Shown: positions 1 through 10,940 of the stretch, in pieces
Layout: every line of letters begins with the position of its first letter
How positions within the stretch are numbered: position 1 is the first letter of the stretch
NCBI RefSeq assembly: GCF_009727055.1
Contig: NC_052356.1
Coordinates: 2,632,925 to 2,696,924 of the forward strand
Reading direction: 5' to 3'
Length of the DNA stretch: 64,000 nucleotides
Origin: Benincasa hispida
Lineage: Eukaryota > Streptophyta > Magnoliopsida > Cucurbitales > Cucurbitaceae
Notes under the pieces: model-generated
What the model saw: only the letters and a program-made list of their open reading frames with translations
Told to the model about the DNA's origin: nothing
Database searches by the model: none
Translations under genes and position numbers: made by a program

Positions 1-1193
1 CATCTCTACAAATACTTCTCGCTTTAGTTAATGCATTCTTCCAACCTTCTCTCGATAGGCGGAATAACATCTTCACTTCTGCTCTCATAGGTGAAGATGT
101 CGTCGACCATGCTTTAACTAAACTTAATTGATTCCTTGACACAGATTAATCCACTAGCTTAATTCTCGCTTTTTATCTCGGGGATTAAGAACACATCATG
201 GAGAAAATGGATGATAAATGTATGGAAAGAGATAGAGAGACTATAATGATGACGTTGATAACATTTAATTCTAAAATTAAGCATTTGATACATGTTTATG
301 AATGAGGGATTAAAGAAGATGAACACAGAAGATGAATTAGAGAATGGAAACAAATACGGAAAAAGTGTCAACGTCTTCACACAGATCCCGATCGGAGACT
401 TGTACTTGTTGGCATATGGATGTGGTGGAGAAGAAAGCTTCCCTCTCAGGCTTGCTTTCCCGGTAGAATTGACCTTTTGCACAGAGCTTCAGCTTTGGGA
501 ATCGGAAGAATTCTTTGCTCGGAGACTCATCATTCAGCCTTGTCTCGTAGTTCTCCCAGATTTACTCTGTAAATCTCTTCAGACCAACCTCTCTCTCCTC
601 ATTTCAGTATATTTTTCAGCGAATTTGAGGAAGCTATTTATAGACAAGACCTTGGCTCTTTGAATTTGTGGTCCCCACTGTATAATTATAGTAATTCCTG
701 CAATGGCATAACAAAAAATTCCTTTCTCTTCCACGATCAATCCGTCAGAATTGCACAACAAAAGCTGTACACTTGTCAGAATCGCCTGCGAATGTGTTGC
801 TCTTCACATCTTCGATCGATCGCCGCATGCGGTGTTGTTTTTTATTACCGCATGCGGTTGAAATTTGTTGATCGCTAGGCTCATGATCGATCGTCGCATG
901 CGTCGTCATTGCGTTGATCATCTCTTCGTTCTTGATTGATGGGCGCATGCGATGTAAATGCGTTGTACATTTTGTCTTCGAGCCATTAACGCATGCAGTG
1001 ACCTATTTCCTACAAAACAGAGACTAAAACATTCTATTTCGCCATCGCAATGGTGTTAGTGGGTGGGTTTATGACATTTCATAATTTTTGTATTTCTTAG
1101 CCAATTCGTATACTATCGACGCAACTTTCCTCTCTTTTTGCAGTAATATCTAAATAAAACAACATAAATAACTTGTATTTCTACAAGCTATCA
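1..1193 (-). repeat. LTR of gypsy-type element E, minus copy, cut by window edge
   Basis: This stretch is the reverse complement of the first ~1,160 bases of the plus-strand LTR at 6678-8490. On the minus strand it starts TGATAGCTTG, right after a polypurine tract at 1194-1207, so it is a 3' LTR whose far end lies outside the window. A TATA box lies on the minus strand at 634-643. The part at 780-960 is rich in GCATGCGG and CGATCGATCG palindromes. Short open frames in this stretch overlap the LTR and are not credible genes. Confidence 0.85.
634..643 (-). promoter_or_regulatory. TATA box of E minus LTR
   Basis: The minus strand reads CTATAAATAG. The same 10-mer sits at the equivalent place in the plus E LTR (7211-7220) and in the left LTR of element I (58223-58232, minus). 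Recurrence in separate LTRs supports a core promoter; transcription itself is inferred. Confidence 0.6.
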
Positions 1194-1207
1194 CACCCCC
1201 AAATTTA
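1194..1207 (-). other. Polypurine tract of E minus copy
   Basis: The minus strand reads TAAATTTGGGGGTG directly before the LTR start TGATAG. This is the expected position of the plus-strand DNA primer in an LTR retrotransposon. The plus copy has a near-identical tract at 6665-6677. Confidence 0.75.
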
Positions 1208-1518
1208 GATATATGCTCGTGCTCAAGCATATCTTTAACTAAGGCAATTTCACTCAATTTCTATCCTAACTTTGCATCGATTGGTTGCTCCGAATGCTCC
1301 ACCTCTATAACATTACTTAACAATGCAATTTCCTTCTATCCTTTAACAATTCATCAACATGCTCTATTTAATTCTTTTATATAACAAACCTCTACTCAAA
1401 AATTCCCTTCTTGTTTTGAGAAGAATGTTTACCTCTTCTTGCAAAAACAACTATTTGCTTCTTTATGTGGTGGTCTGGTTTGCGTCATTTTATTAGAGAC
1501 TGTTGATCATGGTTACAC

Positions 1519-1567
1519 CCTTCGTTTTGGCTTGCTCCCACGGGTGTCATACGAGCATCCAACTACG
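1519..1567 (+). repeat. Conserved hairpin-like motif, E copy a
   Basis: GCTTGC (1530-1535), a 15-nt segment TCCCACGGGTGTCAT, then ACGAGC (1551-1556). Five of six stem positions can pair, counting one G-U. The motif is followed by ATCCAACTACG, as in the other copies. Given as read on the plus strand; the host element runs minus. Confidence 0.55.
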
Positions 1568-1700
1568 GTTGTGTATCAATCTCAACTTCAACTCTTGATT
1601 TTCAACTAAGTTTTACTTTTGCTGGTCAGAGGAGTTGTCTCTTGTATTCTTATTTTCTCTCTTTTTTTTTCTTTTCATATTGCGTCGATCTTGGAAACCT

Positions 1701-1750
1701 ACCTTCGTTTTGATTGCTCCCATGGGTGACATGCCAACATCCAACTACGA
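1701..1750 (+). repeat. Conserved hairpin-like motif, E copy b
   Basis: Second, degenerate copy about 185 bases after copy a: GATTGC, a 15-nt loop TCCCATGGGTGACAT, then GCCAAC and ATCCAACTACGAGCAG. The stem is weak here (four of six). The tail CACGACTTAACTCTTATCA downstream is shared with element I at about 59350. Confidence 0.5.
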
Positions 1751-2450
1751 GCAGGTTCTTTTCACGACTTAACTCTTATCAGGTTGGGATTTTCCCTTGT
1801 GCTGACATTGGAGTTTTTATGATTTTTTTGATATAATGAACGCATTTTCCTAATGATGACTGCATTCGTTTGATCGCATCTGCTCAGACCTTCCCCACTC
1901 CCAAATTTAGAGATGCGCAAGGTCTTTATTGCGTTGTTTTGGATAGAAAAGACAAAACACTTAGTCAAAATTTTGGAAAGAAGGTTTGAGCAAAGTCTTG
2001 AAATAGAAAAGGTAAAGCAGTGTTATTGCTATGAATTATCTAAGTGTTAGTCAGAAAGTGAAAAGTGTAAGAAATGTTGCTAAGGCTATGCATACTACTC
2101 ATCATGGCAGCGGAATTAATAAGGCAAAATAAAAGACAAGGAATATCGCAATAATTGACAAAGGATGATAAGTAAAGAGGCTAATGCATAGGGAAAGAAT
2201 AGTTACTCAGTTGTATTAAAATTAACTAAGTATACAAACAATTACAATTATTGCAAAACAAAATTTAAGCATGTACAAAAAATCAAGGTATAGCTTCTAT
2301 ACATAAGAATGATAAAATGAATTTATCCTTTGTATTTTATTCGGACGGGCACAAGGTTAAAGATTAACGCAATGCATCCGTTAACGCAAATGCATATTTG
2401 CAGAGGACGGGCAATAACGCATGCATTAGTGCAACACACCCCTCAACTCA

Positions 2451-2644
2451 GTGCATTTCTGGAGGACAGGCGCACGGTATTTCTACTGGCGCAACACTAC
2501 CTCGACATAGTGCGTTTTCGCTAAAGACGGGTGACAAATACAAACGAGTGCATTTCTGGAGGACAGGCGCATGGTATTTCTACTGGCTCAACACTACCTC
2601 AACATAGTGCGTTTTCGCTAAAGACGGGTGACAAATACAAAAGA
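2451..2644. repeat. 97-bp tandem repeat, two units
   Basis: Unit 1 is 2451-2547 and unit 2 is 2548-2644. Both run from GTGCATTTCTGGAGGACAGG to GACGGGTGACAAATACAAA with a few substitutions. The same unit is interrupted by the 25-N gap at 4626-4650 in the duplicated copy. Three overlapping short frames here are repeat shadows. Confidence 0.85.
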
Positions 2645-2654
2645 GAGAGATTTC

Positions 2655-3122
2655 CTCCACGATCAATCCGTCAGAATTGCACAACAAAAGCTGTACACTT
2701 GTCAGATATCGCCTGCGAATGTGTTGCTCTTCACATCTTCGATCGATCGCGCATGCGGTGTTGTTTTTTTATTACCGCATGCGGTTGAAATTTGTTGATC
2801 GCTAGGCTCATGATCGATCGTCGCATGCGTCGTCATTGCGGTTGATCATCTCTTCGTTTCTGATTGATGGGCGCATGCGATGTAAATGCGTTGTACATTT
2901 TGTTCTTCGAGCCATTAACGCATGCCAGTGACCTATTTCTACAAACAGAGACCAAAACATTCTATTTCGCCATCGCAATGGGTGTAGTGGGTGGGTTTAT
3001 GACATTTCATAATTTTTGTATTTCTTAGCCAATTCGTATACTAATCGACGCAACTTTCCTCTCTTTTGCAGTAATATCTAAATAAACAAACACTAAATAA
3101 CTTGTATTTCTACAAGCTATCA
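2655..3122 (-). repeat. Duplicate fragment of E LTR
   Basis: Direct repeat of 733-1193, with mostly one-base insertions and deletions. It ends at the LTR tip (AAGCTATCA), but the polypurine tract that should follow is replaced by unrelated sequence. Confidence 0.8.
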
Positions 3123-3780
3123 CAAACTGGAGACCAACTACACGACTCGAAATATTTACTGATATATATATGCTCGTGCTAAGCATATCTTCTAAACTTA
3201 AGGCAATTCAACCTCATTTTCTATCCTAACTTTGCCATCGATTGAGTTGCTTGCCGAATGCTCCACCTCTATAACATTACTCGTACAATCACATCCTCCC
3301 TAGACAATTATTCCCTTGCCACTTCTGTTATTGAAATACTCGTTATGCACAAGGAAAATTCATCAACAAGCATTGCGTTCTTTTGAGATATGTTTAACTT
3401 TCTGTACCAGTGGAGTAACTATATTCACCATATACGTCATCAATTTAGGTAGGGTGCTGTTGGCATTATTAAGTGACGTAGTAGCCTGACACTATTATGT
3501 CGATGGTGGACCTTGACTATATGATCTGGAAGTCATCCACGGCGTATGTAACGCCCTCGGCTTCATTGACAGGGAGATAATCAAGACACTCATGCTTTCT
3601 TTACCGAGGCTCCGGAACTCTGTTGAGTCATTGTATATTCAGACATAGTAGGATCATATCTGTGTTGGCGCGCGCATTTGTGACGTGTATTGTCTCTGTA
3701 GCATCCATTCTGAGGATAGCGTCATGACGAGATCAACACGGTATTGTACAAATCTAGGATTCATACTCTTGATTTCAGTT
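3123..3780. other. Scrambled stretch inside E duplication
   Basis: 3160-3330 is a noisy version of 1200-1330 with many small insertions. 3330-3770 has no clear partner in the window. No supported gene: a short plus frame at 3685-3873 only bridges into the duplicated E sequence. It may be error-rich assembly or real rearrangement. Confidence 0.4.
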
Positions 3781-4966
3781 ACTCTTATAGCTGGTCAGAA
3801 TTGTCTGTATTCTATTGTCCTTCTTTTTTTTTCTTCATATTGCGTCGATCTTGGAAACCTACCTTCGTTTTGATTGCTCCATGGGTGACATGCCAACATC
3901 CAACTACGAGCAGGTTCTTTTCCACGACTTAACTCTTATCAGGTTGGGATTTCCCTTGTGCTGACATTGGAGTTTTTTATGATTTTTTTGATATAATGAA
4001 CGCATTTTCCTAATGATGATTGCATTCGTTTGATCGCATCTGCTCAGACCTTCCCCACTCCCAAATTTAGAGATGCGCAAGGTCTTTATTGCGTTGTTTT
4101 GGATAGAAAAGACAAAACTAGTCAAAATTTTGGAAAGAAGGTTTGAGCAAAGTCTTGAAATAGAAAAGGTAAAGCAGTGTTATTGCTATGAATTATCTAA
4201 GTTTAGTCAAAAGTGAAAAGTGTAGAAATGTTGCTAAGGCTATGCATACTACTCATCATGGCAGCGGAATTATAAGGCAAAATAAAAGACAAGGAATAAT
4301 CGCAATAATTGACAAAGGATGATAAGTAAAGAGGCTAATGCATAGGGAAAGAATAGTTATCAGTTGATTAAAATTAACTAAGTATACAAACAATTACAAT
4401 TATTGCAAAACAAAAATTTAAGCATGTACAAAAAATCAAGGTATAGCTTCTATACATAAGAATGATAAAATGAATTATCCTTTGTATTTATTCGGACGGG
4501 CACAAGGTTAAAGATTAACGCAATGCATCCGTTAACGCAAATGCATATTTGCAGAGGACGGGCAATAACGCATGCATTAGTGCAACACACCCCTCAACTC
4601 AGTGCATTTCTGGAGGACAAGGGGCNNNNNNNNNNNNNNNNNNNNNNNNNACGGTATTTCTACTGGCGCAACACTACCTCGACATAGTGCGTTTTCGCTA
4701 AGGACGGGCGCAGAATACATACGCGCGCAACACACCCCTCAGCACAATGCATTTGTGTAAGATGGCCGCAATGTTTATCTTGTCAGCGCAAGATGCACCC
4801 GTCATTGCAATGCATACCAGATGTTTATTAAACTTTTTTTTAATTTTTTTTTCATCAACAACGCAAGTCGTTAAGAGGACAGGGGCACGGTATTTATTTT
4901 TTTCATCAACACGATGTCATCAAGGACATTGTTCCTTCCCATGAGATCCCGGGGCTTCTAAGTTAC
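3781..4966 (-). mobile_element. Non-coding 3' internal region of E (minus), copy 2
   Basis: Direct repeat of about 1625-2500, offset by about 2,160 bases. It includes another degenerate conserved motif at 3861-3909. Differences from copy 1 are dominated by single-base indels. After the gap (4626-4650) it continues with GACGGGCGCA/ACGCAA modules to about 4830 and ends near the gag fragment. No gene. Confidence 0.65.
4626..4650. other. Assembly gap (25 N)
   Basis: A run of exactly 25 N sits inside the 97-bp tandem repeat unit. The round length suggests a placeholder rather than a measured gap. Confidence 0.95.
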
Positions 4967-5700
4967 TTGGCAACATTCCCGATGTTCTTTTGCGAAGCTC
5001 GGCTGCCAATTGCCCGACTTGGATCTCCAAGTTCCTTATTGAAGACGCCTGCGATTGTAGGATTGCGTCATTTTTCTCAATGTATTATTTCAGCAGGGAT
5101 TCCAATGATGACGAATTCACAGAGGTGTTCGATGAGGACGGTTGGTTATGCAGTTGCCTTTGACGACTCATATTCTGATTCTGGTGAAAAGATGGAGGAT
5201 TTCCTTGATTCCCTGAATTGTTGTTCTGATGATTACTTTGGCCCCCTTGGTTGTGGTTCCCTCCCTAACCGAAGTTAGGGTGATTCCACCAACCTGGATT
5301 GTAAGTGTTGCTGTAAAGGTTATTTTGGATAGTAAACACTGACTACGGGTTCGATGGGCAAATCTCTGCAGCATGACCCCCTCCGCATTGGACGCAACTT
5401 ATTGCGGACACTTGTGCCGGCGTATTAGGTTGCGCTGAACTTTGAGAGAGGGCACCTTGATTAATTGCCATCGTTTGAAGGAGAGAGGTCACCGCAGCCA
5501 TTTGTGCTCCCAAGGTTGTCATTGTATCTATTGGTACAATGAAGTTTTCAGTTCTTCTTCTCTCGGGGCCTCTTCCCCCATACCCATCATCCACCCATTC
5601 ATCCGTGTTTAACGAAATGCGATCAAGGATGACCTTGGCTTCCGTGTAGGTCTTATCCATGAATCCTTTTGCTGCGGAGGCGTCAGCAACGGCTTGCGCA
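4967..5700 (-). pseudogene. Ty3/gypsy gag C-terminal fragment
   Basis: Minus-strand gag remnant. Its best frame (5343-5660) has an acidic and hydrophobic segment, a Q/S-rich linker and a zinc knuckle CVQCGGGHAAEIC (CX2CX3HX4C). After a frameshift near 5350 the minus strand continues in another frame with a YNPGWWNHPNF-like segment and N/Q-rich sequence. A knuckle followed by PGW-NHPNF is typical of gag in large plant gypsy elements (Athila-type), where it packages element RNA. The N-terminal half, protease and pol are absent. The sequence breaks off near 5700, where the opposite-strand E copy begins. Confidence 0.7.
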
Positions 5701-6127
5701 TAAACTTTCTTATAAAAAGTAAACTTTTTTATTTTTTATGCATGCAACTTTAGATGCATACCCTTAGCAATATTTCTGTATACATTGCATTTTTTGACTA
5801 ACACTTAGACAATTCATTGCAATAGCTCTTCCTTACCTTCTCTATTTCAAGATTCTGCTCAAATATTCTTTTCAAAATTTTGACAAACTGTTTTGTCTTT
5901 TCTGTCCAAAACAACGCAATGAGGACCTTGCACATCTCTAAATTTGGGGGTGGGTAATGTCTGAGCAAATGCGATCAAGCGGATGTAGTAATATCAAGCA
6001 AATGCGTTCATCATTATTATAAAAATAAATAAATAAAATAAATAAAACCATAAAACTTCACTGTCAGCGTAAGGGAAAATCCCAAAAATTACAACCTGAT
6101 AAGAGTTAAGTCGTGAAAGGTACCTGC

Positions 6128-6177
6128 TCGTAGTTGGATGTTCGCATGACACCCGTGGGAACAAGCCAAAACGAAAG
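6128..6177 (-). repeat. Conserved hairpin-like motif, E copy c
   Basis: On the minus strand: GCTTGT, 15-nt loop TCCCACGGGTGTCAT, GCGAAC, then ATCCAACTACG. Five of six stem positions can pair, using G-U. Confidence 0.5.
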
Positions 6178-6307
6178 TAGGTTTCCAGGATCGACGCAAT
6201 GAAAAAAAAAGAGAGAAAATAAGGATAAAAGAGACAACTCCTCTGACCAGCAAAAGTAAAACTTGGTTGAGGATTAAGAGTTAAAGTTGAGATTGGTACA
6301 CAACTGA

Positions 6308-6350
6308 AGTCGGATGCTTGCATGACACCCGTGGGAGCAAGCCAAAATGA
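6308..6350 (-). repeat. Conserved hairpin-like motif, E copy d
   Basis: On the minus strand: GCTTGC (6342-6337), loop TCCCACGGGTGTCAT, GCAAGC (6321-6316). All six pairs are Watson-Crick, the cleanest instance of the stem. Confidence 0.6.
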
Positions 6351-6664
6351 AGATTGTAACCATGACCAATAGTCTCTATACGATGACGCAAACCAGGCCA
6401 CCGCATAAAGAACGCACTTCGTTGTTTTTGCAAGAAGAGGTAAAACATTCTTCTCAAAACTAGAAGGGAACTTTGGGTAGAGATTTGTTCTAGATAAGAA
6501 TAAAATAAAGCATGTGAAGAATTGTTAAAGTATAGAAGGAACTTGCGGTGTTGAGTAATTTTGAAGAGGTGGAGCATTCGGAGTAGCCAATCGACGCAAA
6601 GTTAGGATGGGAGTTGAGTGGAATTTCCTTAGTCGAAAATATGCTTGAGGAGAAGCATATATCT

Positions 6665-6677
6665 AAATTTGGGGGTG
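6665..6677 (+). other. Polypurine tract of E plus copy
   Basis: AAATTTGGGGGTG immediately before the LTR start TGATAAC. Confidence 0.75.
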
Positions 6678-8490
6678 TGATAACTTGTACAAATACTAGT
6701 TAGTTATGCTGTTTTATTTAGATTATGCGGCAAAGAGAAGAAAAATTTGCGTCGACAGTATAGAAATTGTCTTAGAAATACGAAAATTGTAATGGAAGCG
6801 AAGATGGCGAAATGGAATGTCCAAGTCTTTGTTTTGCAGGAAATAGGCCATTGCATGCGTTAATTGCTCGAGGACAAAATGAACAACGCATCCATACAGC
6901 ATGCGACAATCGATCAAGAATGAAAAAGATCAATGCAATTGCAGCACATGCGACGATCGATCATGGATTCACGCGATCAACGCATTTCCACCGCATGCGG
7001 CGATCAACAAGAGATCAAAACAATTACACTACATGCGACAATCGATCGAAGCTGTGAAGAGCAACGCATTCACAAGGACTTCTGAGGTGTACAGCTTTTT
7101 GTTGTACGATTCTGATAGACTGATCATGGAGTAGAGCAGACATTTCCATTACGCCATGGCAGGAATTATCAGAATTTCAAAGTGGGACCACTAATACAGA
7201 GGGCCAAGGTCTATAAATAGCTTCCTTGAATTCAATGTAAAGGAGGCTGGTCTGAAGAGACAATACAAAGAATATCCGAGAGAACAACGAGACAAGGCTG
7301 AAAGGTGAGTCTTTGAGCAAGAAATTCTTTCCATTCCTGAAGAAGAAGCTTTGTTCAAGAGGTCACTTCTACCTTAAAAGCAAGCCTGAGAGGGAAGCTT
7401 TCCACTCCATTTCACCCACACGCCGGTAAGCACAACGTCTCCGATCGGGATCTGTGTCAAGACATTGACACTCTTTTCATATTTGTTTCTATTCTTTCAT
7501 TCATCTACTATGTTCATCTTTCTTTAATCTTTCATTCACAATCATGTATTAAATGTTGATCTCTAGATTTATATATCATTATCGTAATCATTATCATCTC
7601 TCTATTCTTTTCCACACATTCATCATCCATTTTCTCCATTATGTGTCATTAATCCCTTAGGTAAAGGGGAAGGAATAAGTGAGTGAGTTAATCCTTGTTA
7701 AGGAAATTGGCTGAGTTTAGTTAAAGCATGCTCGACGGCATCTTCACCTGTGAAAGCAGAAGTGAAGATATTATTCCGCCTATTGAGAGAGGGTTGGAAG
7801 AATGCGTTAACTAAAGCGAGAAGTATTTTCAGAGATGGAAAAAACCTTGTGTTCATTACGTTCATCCCTGTTTCACCATAGACGTATGGGAATGCAACCG
7901 ATCACTGAAAGGTGTAAACCAAGGGAAACCGGAACCTTAGTTGTGTTCTCAACAAGAATTGACAAACTTGCGATGTCCTTTCCTTCAACCCATTCTCTTT
8001 CTGTTTCATTCACAAGACTTGCCACCACATTCACTAGATTATCTTGCACAACTTCACAACCAGTCCTCAACCTGTATAATTAGTAGTTTAGTCATTTATT
8101 TTATCATCGCAATTTATTTTACCACACTTTATTTACAACGCAATTTACTTTCATCGCAATTTACTTTTCTGCAAACACAATTCTTTATTCTTTATGATAA
8201 ACCGGTCGCATTTACCACATTAGTATCGCAATAACAACAACAATCCCTGTGTTCGATCTCAAGTCAATCTGAGAAATTTGCATTGGAATTATACTTGGTT
8301 CCAACACAAGAAAACTTGTGACACGCACTATATCATCGCATACTATGAAGCACATTATCATCATCGTATACACCTAGAATGAAGTATCACAACAATATCT
8401 TTATCACAAATCACTTGAGCACATAGAGCATCATCATTCATCATAGTGCAACATAAGCAATATAGAAAATCGTAATTTTTTTCGTTATCA
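6678..8490 (+). repeat. Complete LTR of gypsy-type element E, plus copy
   Basis: 1,813 bases, starting TGATAAC and ending GTTATCA, a 7-bp terminal inverted repeat. It has a polypurine tract on its left and a tRNA-Asp primer site on its right, so internal sequence flanks it on both sides. The TATA box is at 7211-7220. The segment 6840-7060 is dense in CATGCG, GCATGCGG and CGATCGATC words. Frames at 7835-8234 are incidental. Confidence 0.85.
7211..7220 (+). promoter_or_regulatory. TATA box of E plus LTR
   Basis: CTATAAATAG, 10 of 10 identical to the minus copy at 634-643. Confidence 0.6.
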
Positions 8491-8496
8491 AGTTTT

Positions 8497-8514
8497 TGGC
8501 ATCATTGTCGGGGA
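8497..8514 (+). other. Decayed tRNA-Asp primer binding site of E
   Basis: TGGCATCATTGTCGGGGA compares with TGGCGCCGTTGCCGGGGA, the complement of the plant tRNA-Asp 3' end. All four differences are C-to-T or G-to-A transitions. It starts seven bases after the LTR end. Confidence 0.65.
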
Positions 8515-8589
8515 CAAGAACTTGAATCATTCATATTCATAAAAGTGCATGCTTAACATATCAAATCATTATTATTTTTACGTTAACAC

Positions 8590-9942
8590 CTGGCCTAGGT
8601 TAGACTGATGCCTACTGATTATTCTCATAGCATAGCAGATGTCTGGTCTAGTGTAGAGCATCTCATTTCCTTAACCTCTTGAGGCGTCTTAGGACACATG
8701 TCCTCTGACAAAGTGACTTTATGCCTGAATGGTAGTAGAAACCTTCTGAAGTTCTGCATCGAGGACTTTAACAAGATTTTGTCAATATACAATGCCTGAG
8801 ACAGCGCTAACACTTTTTTCTAACGATCCCAAAAGATTTGTATACCCAGAACAAACTGAGCCTCTCCCAAATATTTCATTTGGAATTGGGTCGCTAGCCA
8901 GTTCTTAACTATAGTTAGACCTACATCATTCCAAATTAGTAGTATATCGTCTACATACAACACTAAGAAAGCTACTAAACTGTTGACTATCTTCTGATAA
9001 ACACAAGGTTCATCAACATTTTAGTCAAAGCCATACAATTTGATCGTAGCATCAAACCAAATCTTTCAAGATTAAGATGCCTACTTCAGCCCATAAATGG
9101 ACCGATTCAGTTTGCAAATTTTTTTCTCTTGACCTTAGGCAATGAATCCTTCAAGTTGCACCATGTAAATGGTTTCCTCAAGATTTCCATTAAAAAAGTC
9201 GTCTTGACATCCATTTGTCAGATCTCATAATTATAATAAGCGGCAATGGACAGAAGGATGCAGATCAACTTTAACATGGCAACAGGTGAGAAAGTATCCC
9301 CATAGTCAACTCCCTCCACCTGAGTATAACCCTTTGCCACAAGTCAAGTCTTGAAGGTTTGCATCTTCCCATCACACCCCGATTGCGCTTGTAGATCCAT
9401 TTACAACCTATAGGTCTTACCCCATCAGGCTGATGTATAAGTTCCCATAACGAGTTGAAGTACATTGACTCCATCTCGAGATTCATGGCTTTGACACATT
9501 CATCCCAGTCAACATCCTCCATTGCCTTTTGATAGGACAACAGATCCTCAACGTCGCCATCTGCCACCATAGCTAGGATTTTCGTGAAACCCATATAGCG
9601 ATCAGGTGGGTTCGTAACCATTCCGCTGCGTCGAGGCTCCCTCAACTCTTGAGGTGAAACTGACCTACCAGATGAACTATCATCAACAACTCTGGTTAAT
9701 GAAGCAGGTCCTTCAAAAACTCTTGTTGAAGTTTTAGTAGTTTCTTTGGCAAGCTCACTTAACACGACTTTACTACGTGGGTTGTGCTTATGATCCTCCT
9801 CCAAGAAAGTAGGGTTCGTGGAAACAAACACCTTGCTTTCGGACGGATCATAAAAGTAACCCCCTCGTGTACCTTTGGGGTAGCCTACAAAGAGGCACAA
9901 CCTCGATCGTGATTCCAACTTCTTGGGATTTACCTCAAGCAC
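8590..9942 (-). pseudogene. Copia A reverse transcriptase (broken)
   Basis: The 9942-9271 frame starts in the integrase tail (GYPKGTRGGYFYDP) and runs through a P/S-rich linker into the RT N-terminus (MYFNSLWELI..GCKWIYKR). A frameshift follows. The catalytic YVDD is readable at 8957-8946 in another frame. The RT end (LSQALYIDKIL; MCPKTPQEV) is at 8813-8625, and TRPDICYA lies just beyond a further break. The RT would copy element RNA into cDNA in cytoplasmic particles. Sequence is lost near 8581, before RNase H. Not functional. Confidence 0.85.
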
Positions 9943-10940
9943 ATATGCTGGGAAACTCTATATGCAGAAGTGACGTAAACTAGCTTTATGCCCGTTCTAC
10001 AACTCCAGAGGTGTTCTTGCAACACTCTTAGAAGGAACACAGTTGAGAATGTATATCGCAGTCTTCAATACGAAACCCTAAAACGAGTCCGATAAGGTAG
10101 AAAACTCATCACCGAGCGAACCATGTCCACCAAGGTTCTATTTCTCCTCTCCGCTACACCATTTTGTTGAGGTGTATTCGGTGCCGAGAGTTGGGAAATG
10201 ATTCCATGTTCTAATAAATAGTCCTGAAACTCATAATCCAAAAACTCTCCACCTCGATCTGATCGAAGTGTTTTAATTCATCTATCCAAAGAACTCTCAA
10301 CTTCAACCTTTAATAATTTAAACTTTTCAAAAGTTTTAGACTCTCGTTGCATCAGATAGCATACCCATATCTCGAGTAATCATCAGTAAAACTGATAAAG
10401 TACTCATAGCCTTCTCAAGCTCGCACATTCATAGGACCGCAAAGGTCAGAATGTACTAATTTTAGAGGCTCTTCGGCTCGATAACCTTTTCAAGTAAAAG
10501 ACCTTTTAGTCATCTTACCCTCAAGGAAAGATTCACACACTGGTAAAGAATTTTCTTCTAACTTGCTTATAAGGCCATTCTTCACCAATCTCTCAATTCT
10601 ATTGAGATTATTGTGCCATAATCGAAGGTGCCAAAGTTGGGCATTTTCTTTTGGTGAAACTCATTGCCGTTTAGATTGAGTTACAACAGATTTAAACATC
10701 TCTATGTTATGGAAGGAACTTAAGACTAACGGTCTTAGCACATACAAGTTATTTTCCAGTTTAGTTGTATAAATTTCAACACCATTCTTATGAATAAACA
10801 CTTCATTCAATTTAAAAGAAAGAGTGTAATTACATTGTAACAGACACTTTACAGAAATAAGGTTCCTTTTTAGTTCAGGATCTACAAAGACATCTTTTAA
10901 TACAAGAAAACTATTTTGTATGGTTAACTGGATGCCTCAC
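9943..10940 (-). pseudogene. Copia A integrase (broken)
   Basis: The minus strand reads WHLRLWHNNLNRIERL..CESF near 10650-10520, the zinc-binding HHCC pre-integrase domain with the last Cys changed to Phe. Core-domain landmarks follow in shifted frames: VHSDLCGPM near 10450, LRSDRGGEF near 10250 and VAERRN near 10155. The three catalytic acidic residues (D, D, E) therefore survive while the frame does not. Integrase would insert cDNA into chromosomes. Confidence 0.75.

Larger units (their letters stand above)
1208..2450 (-). mobile_element. Non-coding 3' internal region of E (minus), copy 1
   Basis: No convincing reading frame. Inverted similarity to 5880-6660 shows it is the region just upstream of the polypurine tract. 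It holds two copies of a conserved motif (about 1519-1567 and 1701-1750), T-rich tracts and, near 1895, the inner A-rich/G-rich sequence CTCTAAATTTGGGAGTG (minus), which resembles a second polypurine tract. From about 2330 on it contains short modules with GACGGGCGCA and AACGCA words. Confidence 0.7.
5701..6664 (+). mobile_element. Non-coding 3' internal region of E (plus)
   Basis: This is the inverted counterpart of 1208-2100, running into the polypurine tract and plus LTR. Near 5943 it has the inner tract AATTTGGGGGTG seen also in the minus copy. Two conserved motifs (minus sense) lie at 6128-6177 and 6308-6350. Frames at 5994-6577 are not credible genes. Confidence 0.7.

Noticed and set aside
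5994..6577. Minus frames of 135 and 98 codons near element E
   Set aside because: They lie in the non-coding 3' region, and the duplicated copies of that region do not preserve them.
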